DNA from: F1-120-MAGs118 sp013360535
GTDB taxonomy: Bacteria > Planctomycetota > UBA1135 > GCA-002686595
DNA length: 64,000 nt
NCBI GenBank assembly: GCA_026647215.1
Contig: JAPKHC010000011.1
Coordinates: 32,853 to 96,852 of the forward strand
Reading direction: 5' to 3'
The notes below the pieces were generated by a model that saw only the letters and a program-made list of their open reading frames with translations, had not been told where the DNA came from and searched no databases. The translations under genes and the position numbers were made by a program. Each line of letters begins with the position of its first letter. Within the stretch, counting starts at the first letter, position 1. Shown one piece after another: positions 54,274 to 64,000 of this stretch.

Positions 54274-55125
54274 ATGCCGAACCTCGCCGCACTCGCCGTC
54301 CTCGCCCTCGCGCTCTGCCCCACCGCTCCGCAGGAACCTGCGCCGGGCCAAGGTGGACCTCCGGCACCGCCGGCGGCTGCAGCTCCCAAGCGCCTCCTGC
54401 CGGTCGTCGAGACCGTCACGCGTGCGGGCAAGGGCTTCGAGCTCACCGCCGACTACACCAAGGCGCGTGGCGTGCTGGGTGGGCCGACGGTCGTGTGCCT
54501 GCACGACGCCGCGGGTTCGCGCGGCGAGTTCAAGAAGATCGCCGCGGAGTTCATCCAGTACGGCTGTCCGGCGCTCGCCGTCGACCTGCGCGTCGGCAAG
54601 GAAGCGGACGGCGTCGCCAACGCGACGGCGGCGGCGTTCGAGAAGGCCGCGGGCAAGCCGGCGACGCTGACCGAGGCGCTCGACGACGTGGCGACGGCGG
54701 TCGAATGGGCGAAGGAGCTGCGACCCGACGCCAAGGTGCTGCTGCTCGGCAGCGGAACCGGCGCGACCCTCGCGCTCGCCTTCGCGGCACGCAACCCGGC
54801 CGCCGTCGACGGCGTGCTCGCCTATTCCCCGACGGAATGCCTCGAGGGCGTCACCGTCGCCGCCGAGATGCGCCAGATCAAGGTGCCCGTGCACATGGGC
54901 TGCGGCAGCGGCCTCGAGGAGAAGAGCAAGACCACGCGCTTCTTCAACGCGCTCGACAAGAAGCTGCGCTCTTCCTATTTCCCGGCCGAGGAACTGCAAT
55001 TTCCTCCGGGCGCCAGCCAGCTCGCCCACGAGGACGAATCGCTGCGCAACCGCGCCTGGCATGGCGTCCACAAGATCCGCGAGGCGCTGAGCGCCGCCGC
55101 CGCCCCGCCGGCCGACGCCAAGTGA
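54274..55125 (+). CDS. Secreted alpha/beta-hydrolase-like protein with altered nucleophile elbow
   Basis: ATG 54274 gives 283 residues with a signal peptide (MPNLAALAVLALALCPTAPQ) and a Pro/Ala-rich linker. The hydrolase core is recognisable: 'PTVVCLHDAAGSRGEFKKIA', 'GCPALAVDLRVGKEADG', then 'VLLLGSGTGATLALAFAARN'. The usual elbow GxSxG reads GSGTG, so the nucleophilic serine position is glycine. 'DESLRNRAWHGVHKIREAL' near the end holds the expected histidine region. It may bind esters or be catalytically changed. It diverges from the HIT gene. Confidence 0.75.
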   Translation: MPNLAALAVLALALCPTAPQEPAPGQGGPPAPPAAAAPKRLLPVVETVTRAGKGFELTADYTKARGVLGGPTVVCLHDAAGSRGEFKKIAAEFIQYGCPALAVDLRVGKEADGVANATAAAFEKAAGKPATLTEALDDVATAVEWAKELRPDAKVLLLGSGTGATLALAFAARNPAAVDGVLAYSPTECLEGVTVAAEMRQIKVPVHMGCGSGLEEKSKTTRFFNALDKKLRSSYFPAEELQFPPGASQLAHEDESLRNRAWHGVHKIREALSAAAAPPADAK

Positions 55126-55140
55126 CGCCGCGCGGCGTGG

Positions 55141-55971
55141 TCACTCGAGGATCGTGTCCGTCGGCAGTTCACGCGGAGGCGGCGGTTCCCAGCCATTGCG
55201 CGCGAACAAGGCGGACACGGCGCGCTCGCCGCTTCGCGCTCCCAGCGCCGACAACGCGCTGGCGAGCAACTCCGGATCTTGCTCGCGGCGCAGCCTGAGC
55301 TCGAGCTCCACCAGCTCTTCCACATCCGCACAGGCCGCGACAGCTGACGCAGCGGATCGGCGCAGGGCTCCCGAGAGCTGCGGTGGCTCGAACGCCAGCC
55401 GCACGAGTGCCTGACGCGCCAGGGGATCGCGCGCCGCCACCTGACGCAGGCGCGTCAGCGCGAAAGTCGGGACCGAGACGCCCTGTGCGGTCGCCGTGTC
55501 CTCACAGGCTCGCACCGCGTGCTCCAGCCAGCGCACGAGTTCGCCCGACTTGCAGTCCTCCAGCGCGCGCAGCAACGCCACCTGCTCGACGCTCGACGAC
55601 TCCGAACCCAGCCGCGCGGCGGTCTCACGCTCGAGCCAGCCGGGCTCGGCCCGCTGACGCTCGAGGTACGCGCTGCGAAGCTCGCGTTCCTTGGTGGCGA
55701 CACGCGTTCCGGACGCGCCGCCGAGGTTGGCCGTCGCCATGTCGTCCGAGTCGACTCGCGGCGAGGGCGCGGGCTCCTGCCGAGACGTGGTGCGTGGCTC
55801 CGCGCCGGAGCGCTCCGGCAATCGAAGAGCAACCTCCGCTTCCGCCATCGGCGTCGCGGCGGCACCGCTCTCCCCCTGCGTCCGCAGAACGACGAGGGCA
55901 GCGCCCGCGCCGGCCAGAACGGCCAGTGCGAGCGCTGCACGCGAGTATCCCGTCGTTCCTGTCGTGGTCAC
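55141..55971 (-). CDS. Membrane-anchored protein with HEAT-like repeats
   Basis: 276 residues. A single N-terminal helix ('AALALAVLAGAGAALVVL') precedes a disordered Ala/Pro/Arg/Glu-rich linker (to about residue 95). The remainder is paired amphipathic helices such as 'VALLRALEDCKSGELVRWL', 'ALVRLAFEPPQLSGALRRSA' and 'LLASALSALGARSGERAV', which look like HEAT/armadillo repeats. No enzyme motif is present. It lies six bases past the stop of the decahaem cytochrome on the same strand and may be co-transcribed. A scaffold role for the cytochrome is speculative. Confidence 0.6.
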   Translation of the reverse strand: MTTTGTTGYSRAALALAVLAGAGAALVVLRTQGESGAAATPMAEAEVALRLPERSGAEPRTTSRQEPAPSPRVDSDDMATANLGGASGTRVATKERELRSAYLERQRAEPGWLERETAARLGSESSSVEQVALLRALEDCKSGELVRWLEHAVRACEDTATAQGVSVPTFALTRLRQVAARDPLARQALVRLAFEPPQLSGALRRSAASAVAACADVEELVELELRLRREQDPELLASALSALGARSGERAVSALFARNGWEPPPPRELPTDTILE

Positions 55972-55977
55972 CGGGTC

Positions 55978-58900
55978 TCAATAGGCCTTGTGACGGCGCT
56001 CCACATCCCACTCCTTGCCGGGACCGTGACACAGCGAGCAGGACTCCGCTCCGCTGGCCGCGGTCTGCACATCGATGTGCGCACTGGCGGAGTTCGAGTC
56101 GTGACAGGAACCACACACGGCGCGCCACTCGCGAACCTGCGGAATCGCGGAGTTGGGGTGGTCACGGTCCGCAGGCGCGAGCCACGCCGGATTGCCGTCG
56201 CCGTGGCACGACTCGCAGTTGCGAGTGCCGCCCGGCAGCGAGGGGTACCCGATGTCCTCGACGCCTACGGGGTACGCCACGCCGAGGAAGATGCCGTTGA
56301 CCTCGTAGGTCGAGGCATTGGCCAGTTCCTTGCCCATGTGGATCTTGTGGAGCATGGTGCGGAAGTCCATGGTCACACCGGGCGTGGGCCCGATGTACCA
56401 GTTGTTGAACGCGTACTGCGCCGCGTCTTCCATGCCCGGAGAGGCGTGGCAGAGCAGGCAGGTTTCCCAGCCGCGCCGACCGTTGCCGTGCCCCTGGATG
56501 TCGCCGTGGCAACGGTTGCACGAGGCACCGTCCGCAATCACGCCCCGCGTGGTGAGCTCGGTCGCTCCACCGAACAGGAAGTCGAGCTTCGCGGGCGGCG
56601 AGATCATGCGGTACGTCGTGTTGTCCGTGGCGAGGTTCGTCTGCGCTCCGGTCGCCGTGAGGATGCCGAGCGGGGTCACCGTGAAGTCGCGGTGGGTCCA
56701 GGCGCCAACGGTGTAGGTCCCGTCGACGATCGGGAGCGCCGTCCAGTCGCCCCAGCTCGCTTCCACATCCTCGGAGTCGCCGGTGCTGGGGAGGTAGACG
56801 TCCTGCAGCGTGTCGCCGGCAGCGCGGTAGTAGCCGAAGCGGACGTGCGTGCGGTAGCTCATGAGCACCGCCCGTCCGGCCGTGAAGCGGCCCGCGAGGA
56901 GATCGACGCCCGTGGCACCCGACTGCGCCAGCGTGTAGTCGATGCCCTGGCGCTTGGTGCTGAGCGTGACCTCCTGCACCACCTCACCCGGCCCGTGCGC
57001 GTATCGGGTCTGCACGGTGACGAAGAAGCGGTCGAGCGCGCCGTAGTCGGCGCCGTTGACCGGGCTCGCGGTCTCGATGCGCGAGACCTGGCAGTACTCC
57101 TCGGAGGGGCCACCGGCGTCGATGACGAGCCGATCCCCGACCGCGACGCCGGCGAGCGTGCTCGCGTCGGCGACGATGTACCTCGCCATGGTCTCGCCCG
57201 AGCCCGTGAGGACCGAGCTCGCGCCGGTGGTCGTGACTTCGTACACGACCTCGCGACCCCAGTAGACCGGCGTGTTGCCGGCCGTGAGGGTCTGAGCACC
57301 GCCGGTCGCCGCGCCCAGCCGCTCGAACACGAGGTCGCGCGGCAGGAACTGGCTGTAGCTCGCAGCGAGCGGCCACGCCTCGAAGTACCAGCGGTCCCCG
57401 TTGGCGAAGGCCGTCGTGCCCTGCGTGACCGTGAAGGTCAAGCCGTTGTAGGACACAGGCGCGGTCGAGCCCGAACCCGCGCCGATCGCCTGCGCGGGCA
57501 GCGTCGCGCTGACCGAACCGACGACGTCGAAGGTCGTCGACGACGTGAAGACGACGGCGACGGCCTGCGCGATCGCGCCGCTGGAAACGGTGGGCTTGGT
57601 GATCGTTCCGTTGCCGGTGAAGCTGCCGGACTTGCGGAAGGTGAAGTCGAAGTTGTTCGCGTTCGGCGAGAGCCACTGCGGGTTGCTGCTCGGGCCGACG
57701 ACGATCATCTGGAAGCGCGTGAGATCGTTGAGCGAAAGATCGGTGCCCGAGTCATCCGTGACCGAGAACGTCGCGCTCACGGGGTCGCCCGCGATGTGGT
57801 TCCCGCCCGGACCGGTACCGCCGCCGATGGCCGTGAACTCGACGTTCGCGCCCGTGTTGAAGCTCGGGTTCTCGTATGGGTGTCGGTGGGCATCGAAGAC
57901 CGCCAGCGGGTTGCCGCTGGCCTCGTGGCAAAGGGTGCAGGCCGAGTCGTCGTTCTGCGCCGGCATGGTCTGGCCGTTCGAGGTGTACGGCAGAGTCCAG
58001 TCGATGTCGTCGTGGCACGAGCCGCAGGCCTGACGCGTCGGATTGGACTGGTGGAAGTCACCCTGCGCCGGAGCGGCGAACGGACCCGCTCCGTCCGGAT
58101 CGCCGTGGCAGGACGCACAGTCGACGGCGCCGGCCCGGACCTTGTCCTCGAGCAGCTTCTGCGAGAGGGTCAGCGCGGAGTAGCCCTGGTCGCGGGGCAT
58201 CGGGCCGTTGCCCGCGGCGTACTGGTAGGTCTGGCCCGTGGAGTCGAACAGGTACGACACGTAGGCGCTCGGCATGCGCGGATAGCCGATGTGCGAGTAG
58301 TCGTGCAGCGAGTCGCCGAACCCGACCATCTGGTAGCTCTGCGGTGTCGCGGCATAGTCGCGGGTGCCGTTGACGTTCGTCCCGATGCCGAGCACGCTCG
58401 GCAGGTGCCAGCCGTTGTGGAGCTTGTGGATCATCACGCGGAAGTCGATCGACACTCCCGGAGTGCCGCCCGCGACGTTGGCGTTGTTGCGGTCCTCGGC
58501 GCCTGCGGTGTGGCACATCAGGCAGAGCGTGACGCTGTGCCGCATCTGGCCGTGCGCCTGCAGGTCCGAGTGGCACTGGTTGCAGTTCTCCTGACCGACG
58601 ACGGCGCGCGATTCGACCGAGCCGGTGTTGCCGATCACGAAATCGAAGGTCGCGTTGCCGGCGTCGCGGTACGCGTCTCCCTCGACGGTGTAGTCCCAGG
58701 CCACGTAGGCGCCGAGCGTGTACGTGCCGTTGAGCAGGGGCTGACCGGTGAGCTCCCCATCGGAGAGACCGAACGAGGCGGAGTCGTTGTACGGCGCGAG
58801 GTAGGTGTTCGGGATCGCCGCGGCGAACGTGTAGCTGTAGCCGCCGCTGGGGTTCTCGACGGCAGCGGTGGCGAGGTCGGTGACCTCGGCGATCACGCGC

Positions 58901-59262
58901 TGGTAGTTGGAGGTCGGGCCGGAGACGAGGGCGCGCGCGCGGCCGAACTCGCTCAGGTCCCACTCGTCGCCATTGGATTTCTCGACGGTGAAGTCGAAGG
59001 TGATGCGGTCGCCCGGCAGGAAACGCCCGCCCGCGCCGCTCCCTCCGCGCAGGCCAGTGATGACGAGTTCGATGCCGGGGAGGTCGTCACCCTGCACGAT
59101 CTCGGTCGAGGTCGAACCGCCTCCACCGGGAGGCCCGGCGGGGCCTTGAGCGCCGTCATCCCCATCCGAGCAGCCGCCGACGAGCGCGACGGAGAGCGCG
59201 AGGGCGAGCCAAGGACTCTGGCGGAGGAACCGGGCCGAGCGAGGGAGCTGTGCGGTGTTCAT
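55978..59262 (-). CDS. OmcA/MtrC-family decahaem c-type cytochrome lipoprotein
   Basis: ATG 59262 gives 1094 residues with a signal peptide and lipobox (ALVGGCSDGD), then a collagen-like GAQGPAGPPG stretch. Ten CxxCH motifs fall in two clusters of five: CNQCH, CLMCH, CASCH, CGSCH, CTLCH (about residues 227-440) and CNRCH, CLLCH, CESCH, CGSCH, CSLCH (about 914-1073). Beta-rich domains lie before and between. This domain I / pentahaem II / domain III / pentahaem IV plan is that of the OmcA/MtrC/UndA surface cytochromes. Such proteins pass electrons to minerals or extracellular shuttles. It is transcribed as a single gene or with the HEAT-like gene, far from the barrel operon. Confidence 0.92.
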   Translation of the reverse strand: MNTAQLPRSARFLRQSPWLALALSVALVGGCSDGDDGAQGPAGPPGGGGSTSTEIVQGDDLPGIELVITGLRGGSGAGGRFLPGDRITFDFTVEKSNGDEWDLSEFGRARALVSGPTSNYQRVIAEVTDLATAAVENPSGGYSYTFAAAIPNTYLAPYNDSASFGLSDGELTGQPLLNGTYTLGAYVAWDYTVEGDAYRDAGNATFDFVIGNTGSVESRAVVGQENCNQCHSDLQAHGQMRHSVTLCLMCHTAGAEDRNNANVAGGTPGVSIDFRVMIHKLHNGWHLPSVLGIGTNVNGTRDYAATPQSYQMVGFGDSLHDYSHIGYPRMPSAYVSYLFDSTGQTYQYAAGNGPMPRDQGYSALTLSQKLLEDKVRAGAVDCASCHGDPDGAGPFAAPAQGDFHQSNPTRQACGSCHDDIDWTLPYTSNGQTMPAQNDDSACTLCHEASGNPLAVFDAHRHPYENPSFNTGANVEFTAIGGGTGPGGNHIAGDPVSATFSVTDDSGTDLSLNDLTRFQMIVVGPSSNPQWLSPNANNFDFTFRKSGSFTGNGTITKPTVSSGAIAQAVAVVFTSSTTFDVVGSVSATLPAQAIGAGSGSTAPVSYNGLTFTVTQGTTAFANGDRWYFEAWPLAASYSQFLPRDLVFERLGAATGGAQTLTAGNTPVYWGREVVYEVTTTGASSVLTGSGETMARYIVADASTLAGVAVGDRLVIDAGGPSEEYCQVSRIETASPVNGADYGALDRFFVTVQTRYAHGPGEVVQEVTLSTKRQGIDYTLAQSGATGVDLLAGRFTAGRAVLMSYRTHVRFGYYRAAGDTLQDVYLPSTGDSEDVEASWGDWTALPIVDGTYTVGAWTHRDFTVTPLGILTATGAQTNLATDNTTYRMISPPAKLDFLFGGATELTTRGVIADGASCNRCHGDIQGHGNGRRGWETCLLCHASPGMEDAAQYAFNNWYIGPTPGVTMDFRTMLHKIHMGKELANASTYEVNGIFLGVAYPVGVEDIGYPSLPGGTRNCESCHGDGNPAWLAPADRDHPNSAIPQVREWRAVCGSCHDSNSASAHIDVQTAASGAESCSLCHGPGKEWDVERRHKAY

Positions 59263-59478
59263 GGAGAGTGTCCGGGTTGGAGTCGAGGGCGGCTGGGGCA
59301 CGTGGGACCCGCGTCCTTTGAGTTCCAAGCATCGAGAGTTCGACCGCAGTCCAGAATCCGGCCCGCTGCTACGCTCTTTCTTGCGAAGTGCGTAGGCCCC
59401 GCACGGGTCGACCGGAAAACGCCCCCCCGGCCCGGTGACCGTGCGCGACCGCGCCGCTAGCCCCTCCACCCTCTTCCC

Positions 59479-60867
59479 ATGGGTTCGTCCACACTGCTCC
59501 CCGGCGTCCTCGCGTGGCTGTGCCTGGCGCTCGCGCCGGTGCAGGCGCCGCCGTTGCCGTTCGAGAAGGCGGGGCACGAGCTGCTCGTGCAAGTGGAGCA
59601 GCGGCGGCCGAAGGACGCGCCGAAGCCCGACGGCGTGCAGCGGCGGCTGGCGGCGTTGCACACGCGGGTGCGGCTGGGTGCGTTCGAGCTGTGGATCCCG
59701 GAGCGGGTGCTCGGCGAGAAGCTGCAGTCGCGCGCGGGGCCGCCGGTGAAGGAGTTCGCGCAGCTCGCGCAGGACCTGGTCAAGCTCGAGGAGGCCTGGA
59801 TCGATCGCATGGCGAGCCCGTCGAGCGATCTCGCCAAGGCGCACGACGCGATCGCGGTACTCGAGCGCTGGACCGCGAGCTTCCGCGGCAACGTGGTGCC
59901 CGACGTGACGCCCGAGGTGAAGGCCGCGGTCGAGGTGCTCGAGCGCCACTTCTTCCGGCGCCTGCTCGACGAGCGCACGTTCGCGGTGACGATGGTCGTC
60001 GCGCCGACCCGCGCGCAGTACCTCGGGCTGATCGGTGCGGCGGCGGAGATCGAGAAGGAGCTCGGCGCCGGCCTGTGCATCGAGTTCCAGCGCCGCGCGA
60101 GCTCGGCGCAGCTCGTGCCCGGCATGATGGTGCTCGCCTTCACCGGCATCGGCGACAGCGAGCGCGCGAACCCGCTCAAGGACCGCGAGCTCGACGCGCT
60201 CGAGCTGCGCCAGAACAACGTGCACGCCTCGGCGCACATGCTCTCGATCTGGTGCACGCCGGCCGCGCCGGGCTGGTGGGGCGAAGGGCTCGCGCTGTGC
60301 GACACGATCGCGGTGTGCGGCAGCGACGAGACGGTCTGCACGGGCCACGCGGACGTGCAGGCGACGACGCCGACGCTCGGCTCGGGCTCGCTGCTCGAGA
60401 TCCTGCTGTGGGTGACGCGCCACAAGAGCCCCTACCGCGGCGGCGCGTCGGCGACGTGGTTCGAGGCGCCGCTGCGTGCGGCCGTCGACGCCGAAGGCCT
60501 GAAGGTGTTCGACCTCGACAAGACCGAGTTCGTGGCGCGCATTCCCGCGACGCTGCTCGGCGAGAAAGCCGCGATTCCCGGGGCCGTCGTCGCCGGCGGC
60601 TCGGGCGCGAAGAAGGGCTTCGCCGAGCTGTACCGCGCGTGGTGCGCCGCGTTCGTGCATTGGCTCGCGACGAATCCCGGCCGCGACGACTCGTTGCTCA
60701 ACGAGCTCTGCCGGGAACTGAAGCAGATCCCGTGGCAACCCGGGATGGCGCGCAACCCGCTGTACGAGGTCGCGCCGACGGTCACCCGGCGCACGATCGG
60801 TGCGAGCGACGCGCCCGACAAGGACCTCGAAGCCGCCTTCGTGGCTTGGCTCTCGAAGAAGAAGTGA
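59479..60867 (+). CDS. Secreted protein with degenerate gluzincin-like site
   Basis: 462 residues with a signal peptide (LLPGVLAWLCLALAPVQA). The body is helical with a central 'NNVHASAHMLSIWC' followed by 'GWWGEGLALCD'. The pattern H249-A-S-A-H253 ... W-G-E269-G resembles peptidase MA-like gluzincins, but the catalytic glutamate of HExxH is replaced by alanine. The zinc-ligand-like E269 is kept. This mirrors the gene at 24845, though the rest of the sequence differs. Probably a zinc-binding or inactive enzyme fold. It diverges from the decahaem gene and is followed by an ABC-F gene. Confidence 0.65.
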   Translation: MGSSTLLPGVLAWLCLALAPVQAPPLPFEKAGHELLVQVEQRRPKDAPKPDGVQRRLAALHTRVRLGAFELWIPERVLGEKLQSRAGPPVKEFAQLAQDLVKLEEAWIDRMASPSSDLAKAHDAIAVLERWTASFRGNVVPDVTPEVKAAVEVLERHFFRRLLDERTFAVTMVVAPTRAQYLGLIGAAAEIEKELGAGLCIEFQRRASSAQLVPGMMVLAFTGIGDSERANPLKDRELDALELRQNNVHASAHMLSIWCTPAAPGWWGEGLALCDTIAVCGSDETVCTGHADVQATTPTLGSGSLLEILLWVTRHKSPYRGGASATWFEAPLRAAVDAEGLKVFDLDKTEFVARIPATLLGEKAAIPGAVVAGGSGAKKGFAELYRAWCAAFVHWLATNPGRDDSLLNELCRELKQIPWQPGMARNPLYEVAPTVTRRTIGASDAPDKDLEAAFVAWLSKKK

Positions 60868-60925
60868 GGCCCGCGGGTCGGCGCGACTTGCCGCCCGCGC
60901 CGCAGCGGATACTCTCTTTGCCCTC

Positions 60926-62833
<1,908 letters not shown>

Positions 62834-62885
62834 GCGCACCGCACGCCGCTCCCCCACCTCGAGCTTCGACGCCCTCGAAACGATC

Positions 62886-62918
62886 GGGGCCGGCCGCCTG
62901 ATGAAGGCGACCGGCCCC
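62886..62918 (+). terminator. Strong hairpin after the ABC-F gene
   Basis: GGGGCCGG (62886-62893) pairs with CCGGCCCC (62911-62918), and an inner CGCCT/AGGCG stem closes a GATGA loop. It lies 53 bases past the stop. A U-tract is lacking (GCACAATTCC follows), so termination efficiency is uncertain. Confidence 0.5.
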
Positions 62919-62977
62919 GCACAATTCCAACCTGTCAGCGTGATCCGTCAGGAGTGCTTGACAGGTCCACCCATATC

Positions 62978-63047
62978 ACGGGACGTACGTCATCTCGACC
63001 GCGTCCGAGAGGTTCGTCGACTTGGCCTTCCGGCGGGTCGCGGAAGG
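62978..63047 (-). pseudogene. Duplicate of the 3' end of the 63191 gene
   Basis: From 62978, about 45 bases match 63193 onward exactly (offset 215), and GCCGGCGGGTCGCGGAA-like sequence continues the match. Read on the minus strand both end with 'STNLSDAVEMTYVP' and a stop. This copy has no body or start. It is a gene tail left on the far side of three hairpins. Confidence 0.8.
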
Positions 63048-63056
63048 TAAGTTCGT

Positions 63057-63160
63057 CTTCTTCTGGCCGCTGCCTTGTTTCTCCTGCGGCCAGAAGAAGC
63101 TCCGGGGACGCTCAATGCGTCCCCGGAGAGGAAGCCCCCAAGCCGCGCGCTTCGCGCGGC
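63057..63160. repeat. Three consecutive hairpins between duplicated gene tails
   Basis: Hairpin 1: 14-bp perfect stem 63057-63070/63086-63099, 15-base loop. Hairpin 2: 11-bp stem 63100-63110/63118-63128, 7-base loop. Hairpin 3: 8-bp stem 63142-63149/63153-63160, 3-base loop. They fill most of the space between the two copies of the gene tail. They could act as terminators for the 63191 gene or be part of an inserted palindromic element. Confidence 0.7.
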
Positions 63161-63190
63161 GCGGCTGAGGTGGTTCCGCGAAGTCGGCGA

Positions 63191-64000
63191 CTACGGGACG
63201 TACGTCATCTCGACCGCGTCCGAGAGGTTCGTCGACTTGCCAGCCGGCGGGTCGCGGAACCACGCCTGGACCTGGACCTTGGTGCCCGAGAGCCACGGGT
63301 TGCCGAGGGCGCCGGGGTTGGAGGTCTGGTAGGCGTTCCAGTCGAGGGACATGGCGCCGTCGCAGGCGCTCACGGTGCCGCCGGTGGTCTGGGTGCCGGT
63401 GCGCTGGGTCGGGGACTTCACGCACAGGAAGCTCGAGGTGTTCCAGGGAGCCGAAGCCTGCCCGGTGATCGAGTAGAAGATCAGGCCCGACTTCTGGCCC
63501 TCGATGTTCGAGACGGCGATGTTGCAGGCGTTGGCGAACGAGACGCTCGGGTTGGCCGAGGCGGCGATCGCCGCGACGCAGCCGTTGGTCGTCGTTCCGG
63601 CCGTGCAGTAGTTCACCGGCGCGGGCGGCGGATCGCACTCGTCCGGAACGCCGTTGGCGTTCAGGTCGACGCTGCTGCCGAGCGCGAGGTCGCGGTCGTC
63701 GGAACGACCATTGCCGTTGCAGTCGGTCAGGTCGGCGGCGGTCATCTGCAGGTAGTAGCCGCCGTAGATCGGACCGGGCTGCGAGGGGCAGGTGGTCTGC
63801 GTCGTGGCGCCGGCGAAGCAGTTGCCGGCCGTCGCGCTCGTCGACAGGTAGTAGAGGTTGTCGTTGTCGAGGCCCGTGCCCTGGACCGTGCCCGGGTTCT
63901 GGTAGTGCGTGCCGTCGCCCGCGACCGTGGCGCCGGAGCCCGTGAGCTGGCCGGCGCGAATGATCGAGATCGTCTTGCCGGTGGTCAGCGTGTTGACCTG
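63191..64000 (-). CDS. Secreted YCTA-module protein (5' truncated by window edge)
   Basis: The frame is open from the right edge to the stop at 63191-63193; 269 residues are visible. The visible N-terminal part is Gly/Thr/Asn-rich, with 'LDNDNLYYLSTSATAGNCFA' near a possible beta-repeat region. A dockerin-like Asp/Asn-rich segment follows ('CNGNGRSDDRDLALGSSVDL', 'NANGVPDECD'), a short calcium-loop-like motif. The C-terminus is the recurrent module ('NYCTAGTTTNGCVAAIAASA', 'GLIFYSITG', 'WFRDPPAGKSTNLSDAV'). It is probably exported, but the signal peptide lies outside the window. Its 3' end is duplicated at 62978. Confidence 0.7.
   Translation of the reverse strand, partial: QVNTLTTGKTISIIRAGQLTGSGATVAGDGTHYQNPGTVQGTGLDNDNLYYLSTSATAGNCFAGATTQTTCPSQPGPIYGGYYLQMTAADLTDCNGNGRSDDRDLALGSSVDLNANGVPDECDPPPAPVNYCTAGTTTNGCVAAIAASANPSVSFANACNIAVSNIEGQKSGLIFYSITGQASAPWNTSSFLCVKSPTQRTGTQTTGGTVSACDGAMSLDWNAYQTSNPGALGNPWLSGTKVQVQAWFRDPPAGKSTNLSDAVEMTYVP

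Overview
The window is GC-rich bacterial DNA with dense, often overlapping genes and frequent GTG/TTG starts. Many genes encode exported proteins, and six loci encode a cysteine-containing C-terminal module starting 'YCTA' that I associate with large-genome Planctomycetota. I infer a free-living, respiratory, Gram-negative-type planctomycete. No rRNA, tRNA, CRISPR array or phage genes were seen.

Region 1 (1-12861, plus strand) is a tightly packed set: a CcsA-type haem-export/ligation protein cut by the window edge, two GNA1162/CsgG-like lipoproteins, a double PpiC foldase, a 26-haem lipoprotein cytochrome, a 16-haem periplasmic cytochrome, an NHL propeller, a YVTN-type propeller lipoprotein and a predicted outer-membrane beta-barrel. 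The content (PpiC, giant cytochromes, NHL, barrel) resembles porin-cytochrome conduits for extracellular electron transfer. Region 2 (12874-18183, minus) adds two paralogous hexahaem cytochromes, a pentahaem cytochrome and a secreted YCTA-module protein. A decahaem OmcA/MtrC-type lipoprotein lies at 55978-59262. Together the window encodes 69 CxxCH sites in six proteins.

Region 3 (18314-24614, minus) is a phosphate uptake operon, pstS-pstC-pstA-pstB, with unusually large permeases and 4-bp overlaps. Region 4 (24845-34830) holds a secreted degenerate metalloprotease, an AAA ATPase/TOPRIM-like DUF4276 pair that resembles a defence module, an M14 carboxypeptidase, a beta-helix protein, and a partial recent copy of that protein's 3' end.

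Region 5 (34846-49778) is mostly housekeeping: a flavoprotein, an RRM protein, YHS and DoxX proteins, a GH63/MGH1-type glycosidase, a SWIM-SNF2 helicase with a pRiA4b-like partner, an M24-like protein with a pseudouridine synthase, a HAD protein and an MFS transporter. Region 6 (49898-64000) has a large subtilase, a HIT protein, an alpha/beta hydrolase-like protein, the decahaem cytochrome, a second degenerate metalloprotease, an ABC-F ATPase and another YCTA-module protein.

The most unexpected feature is a family of three very long, almost perfect palindromes (36174-36366, 41043-41227, 53548-53760). Arms are 91-105 bp, the loop is always GTT, and the ~55-bp core is conserved between loci. 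Differences between loci are mirrored on both arms, and the outer arms differ at each locus; at one locus they include the last codons of the helicase gene. A second dispersed repeat family (33344-33510 and 47304-47458) and a duplicated gene tail with three hairpins (62978-63260) point to further repeat-driven change.
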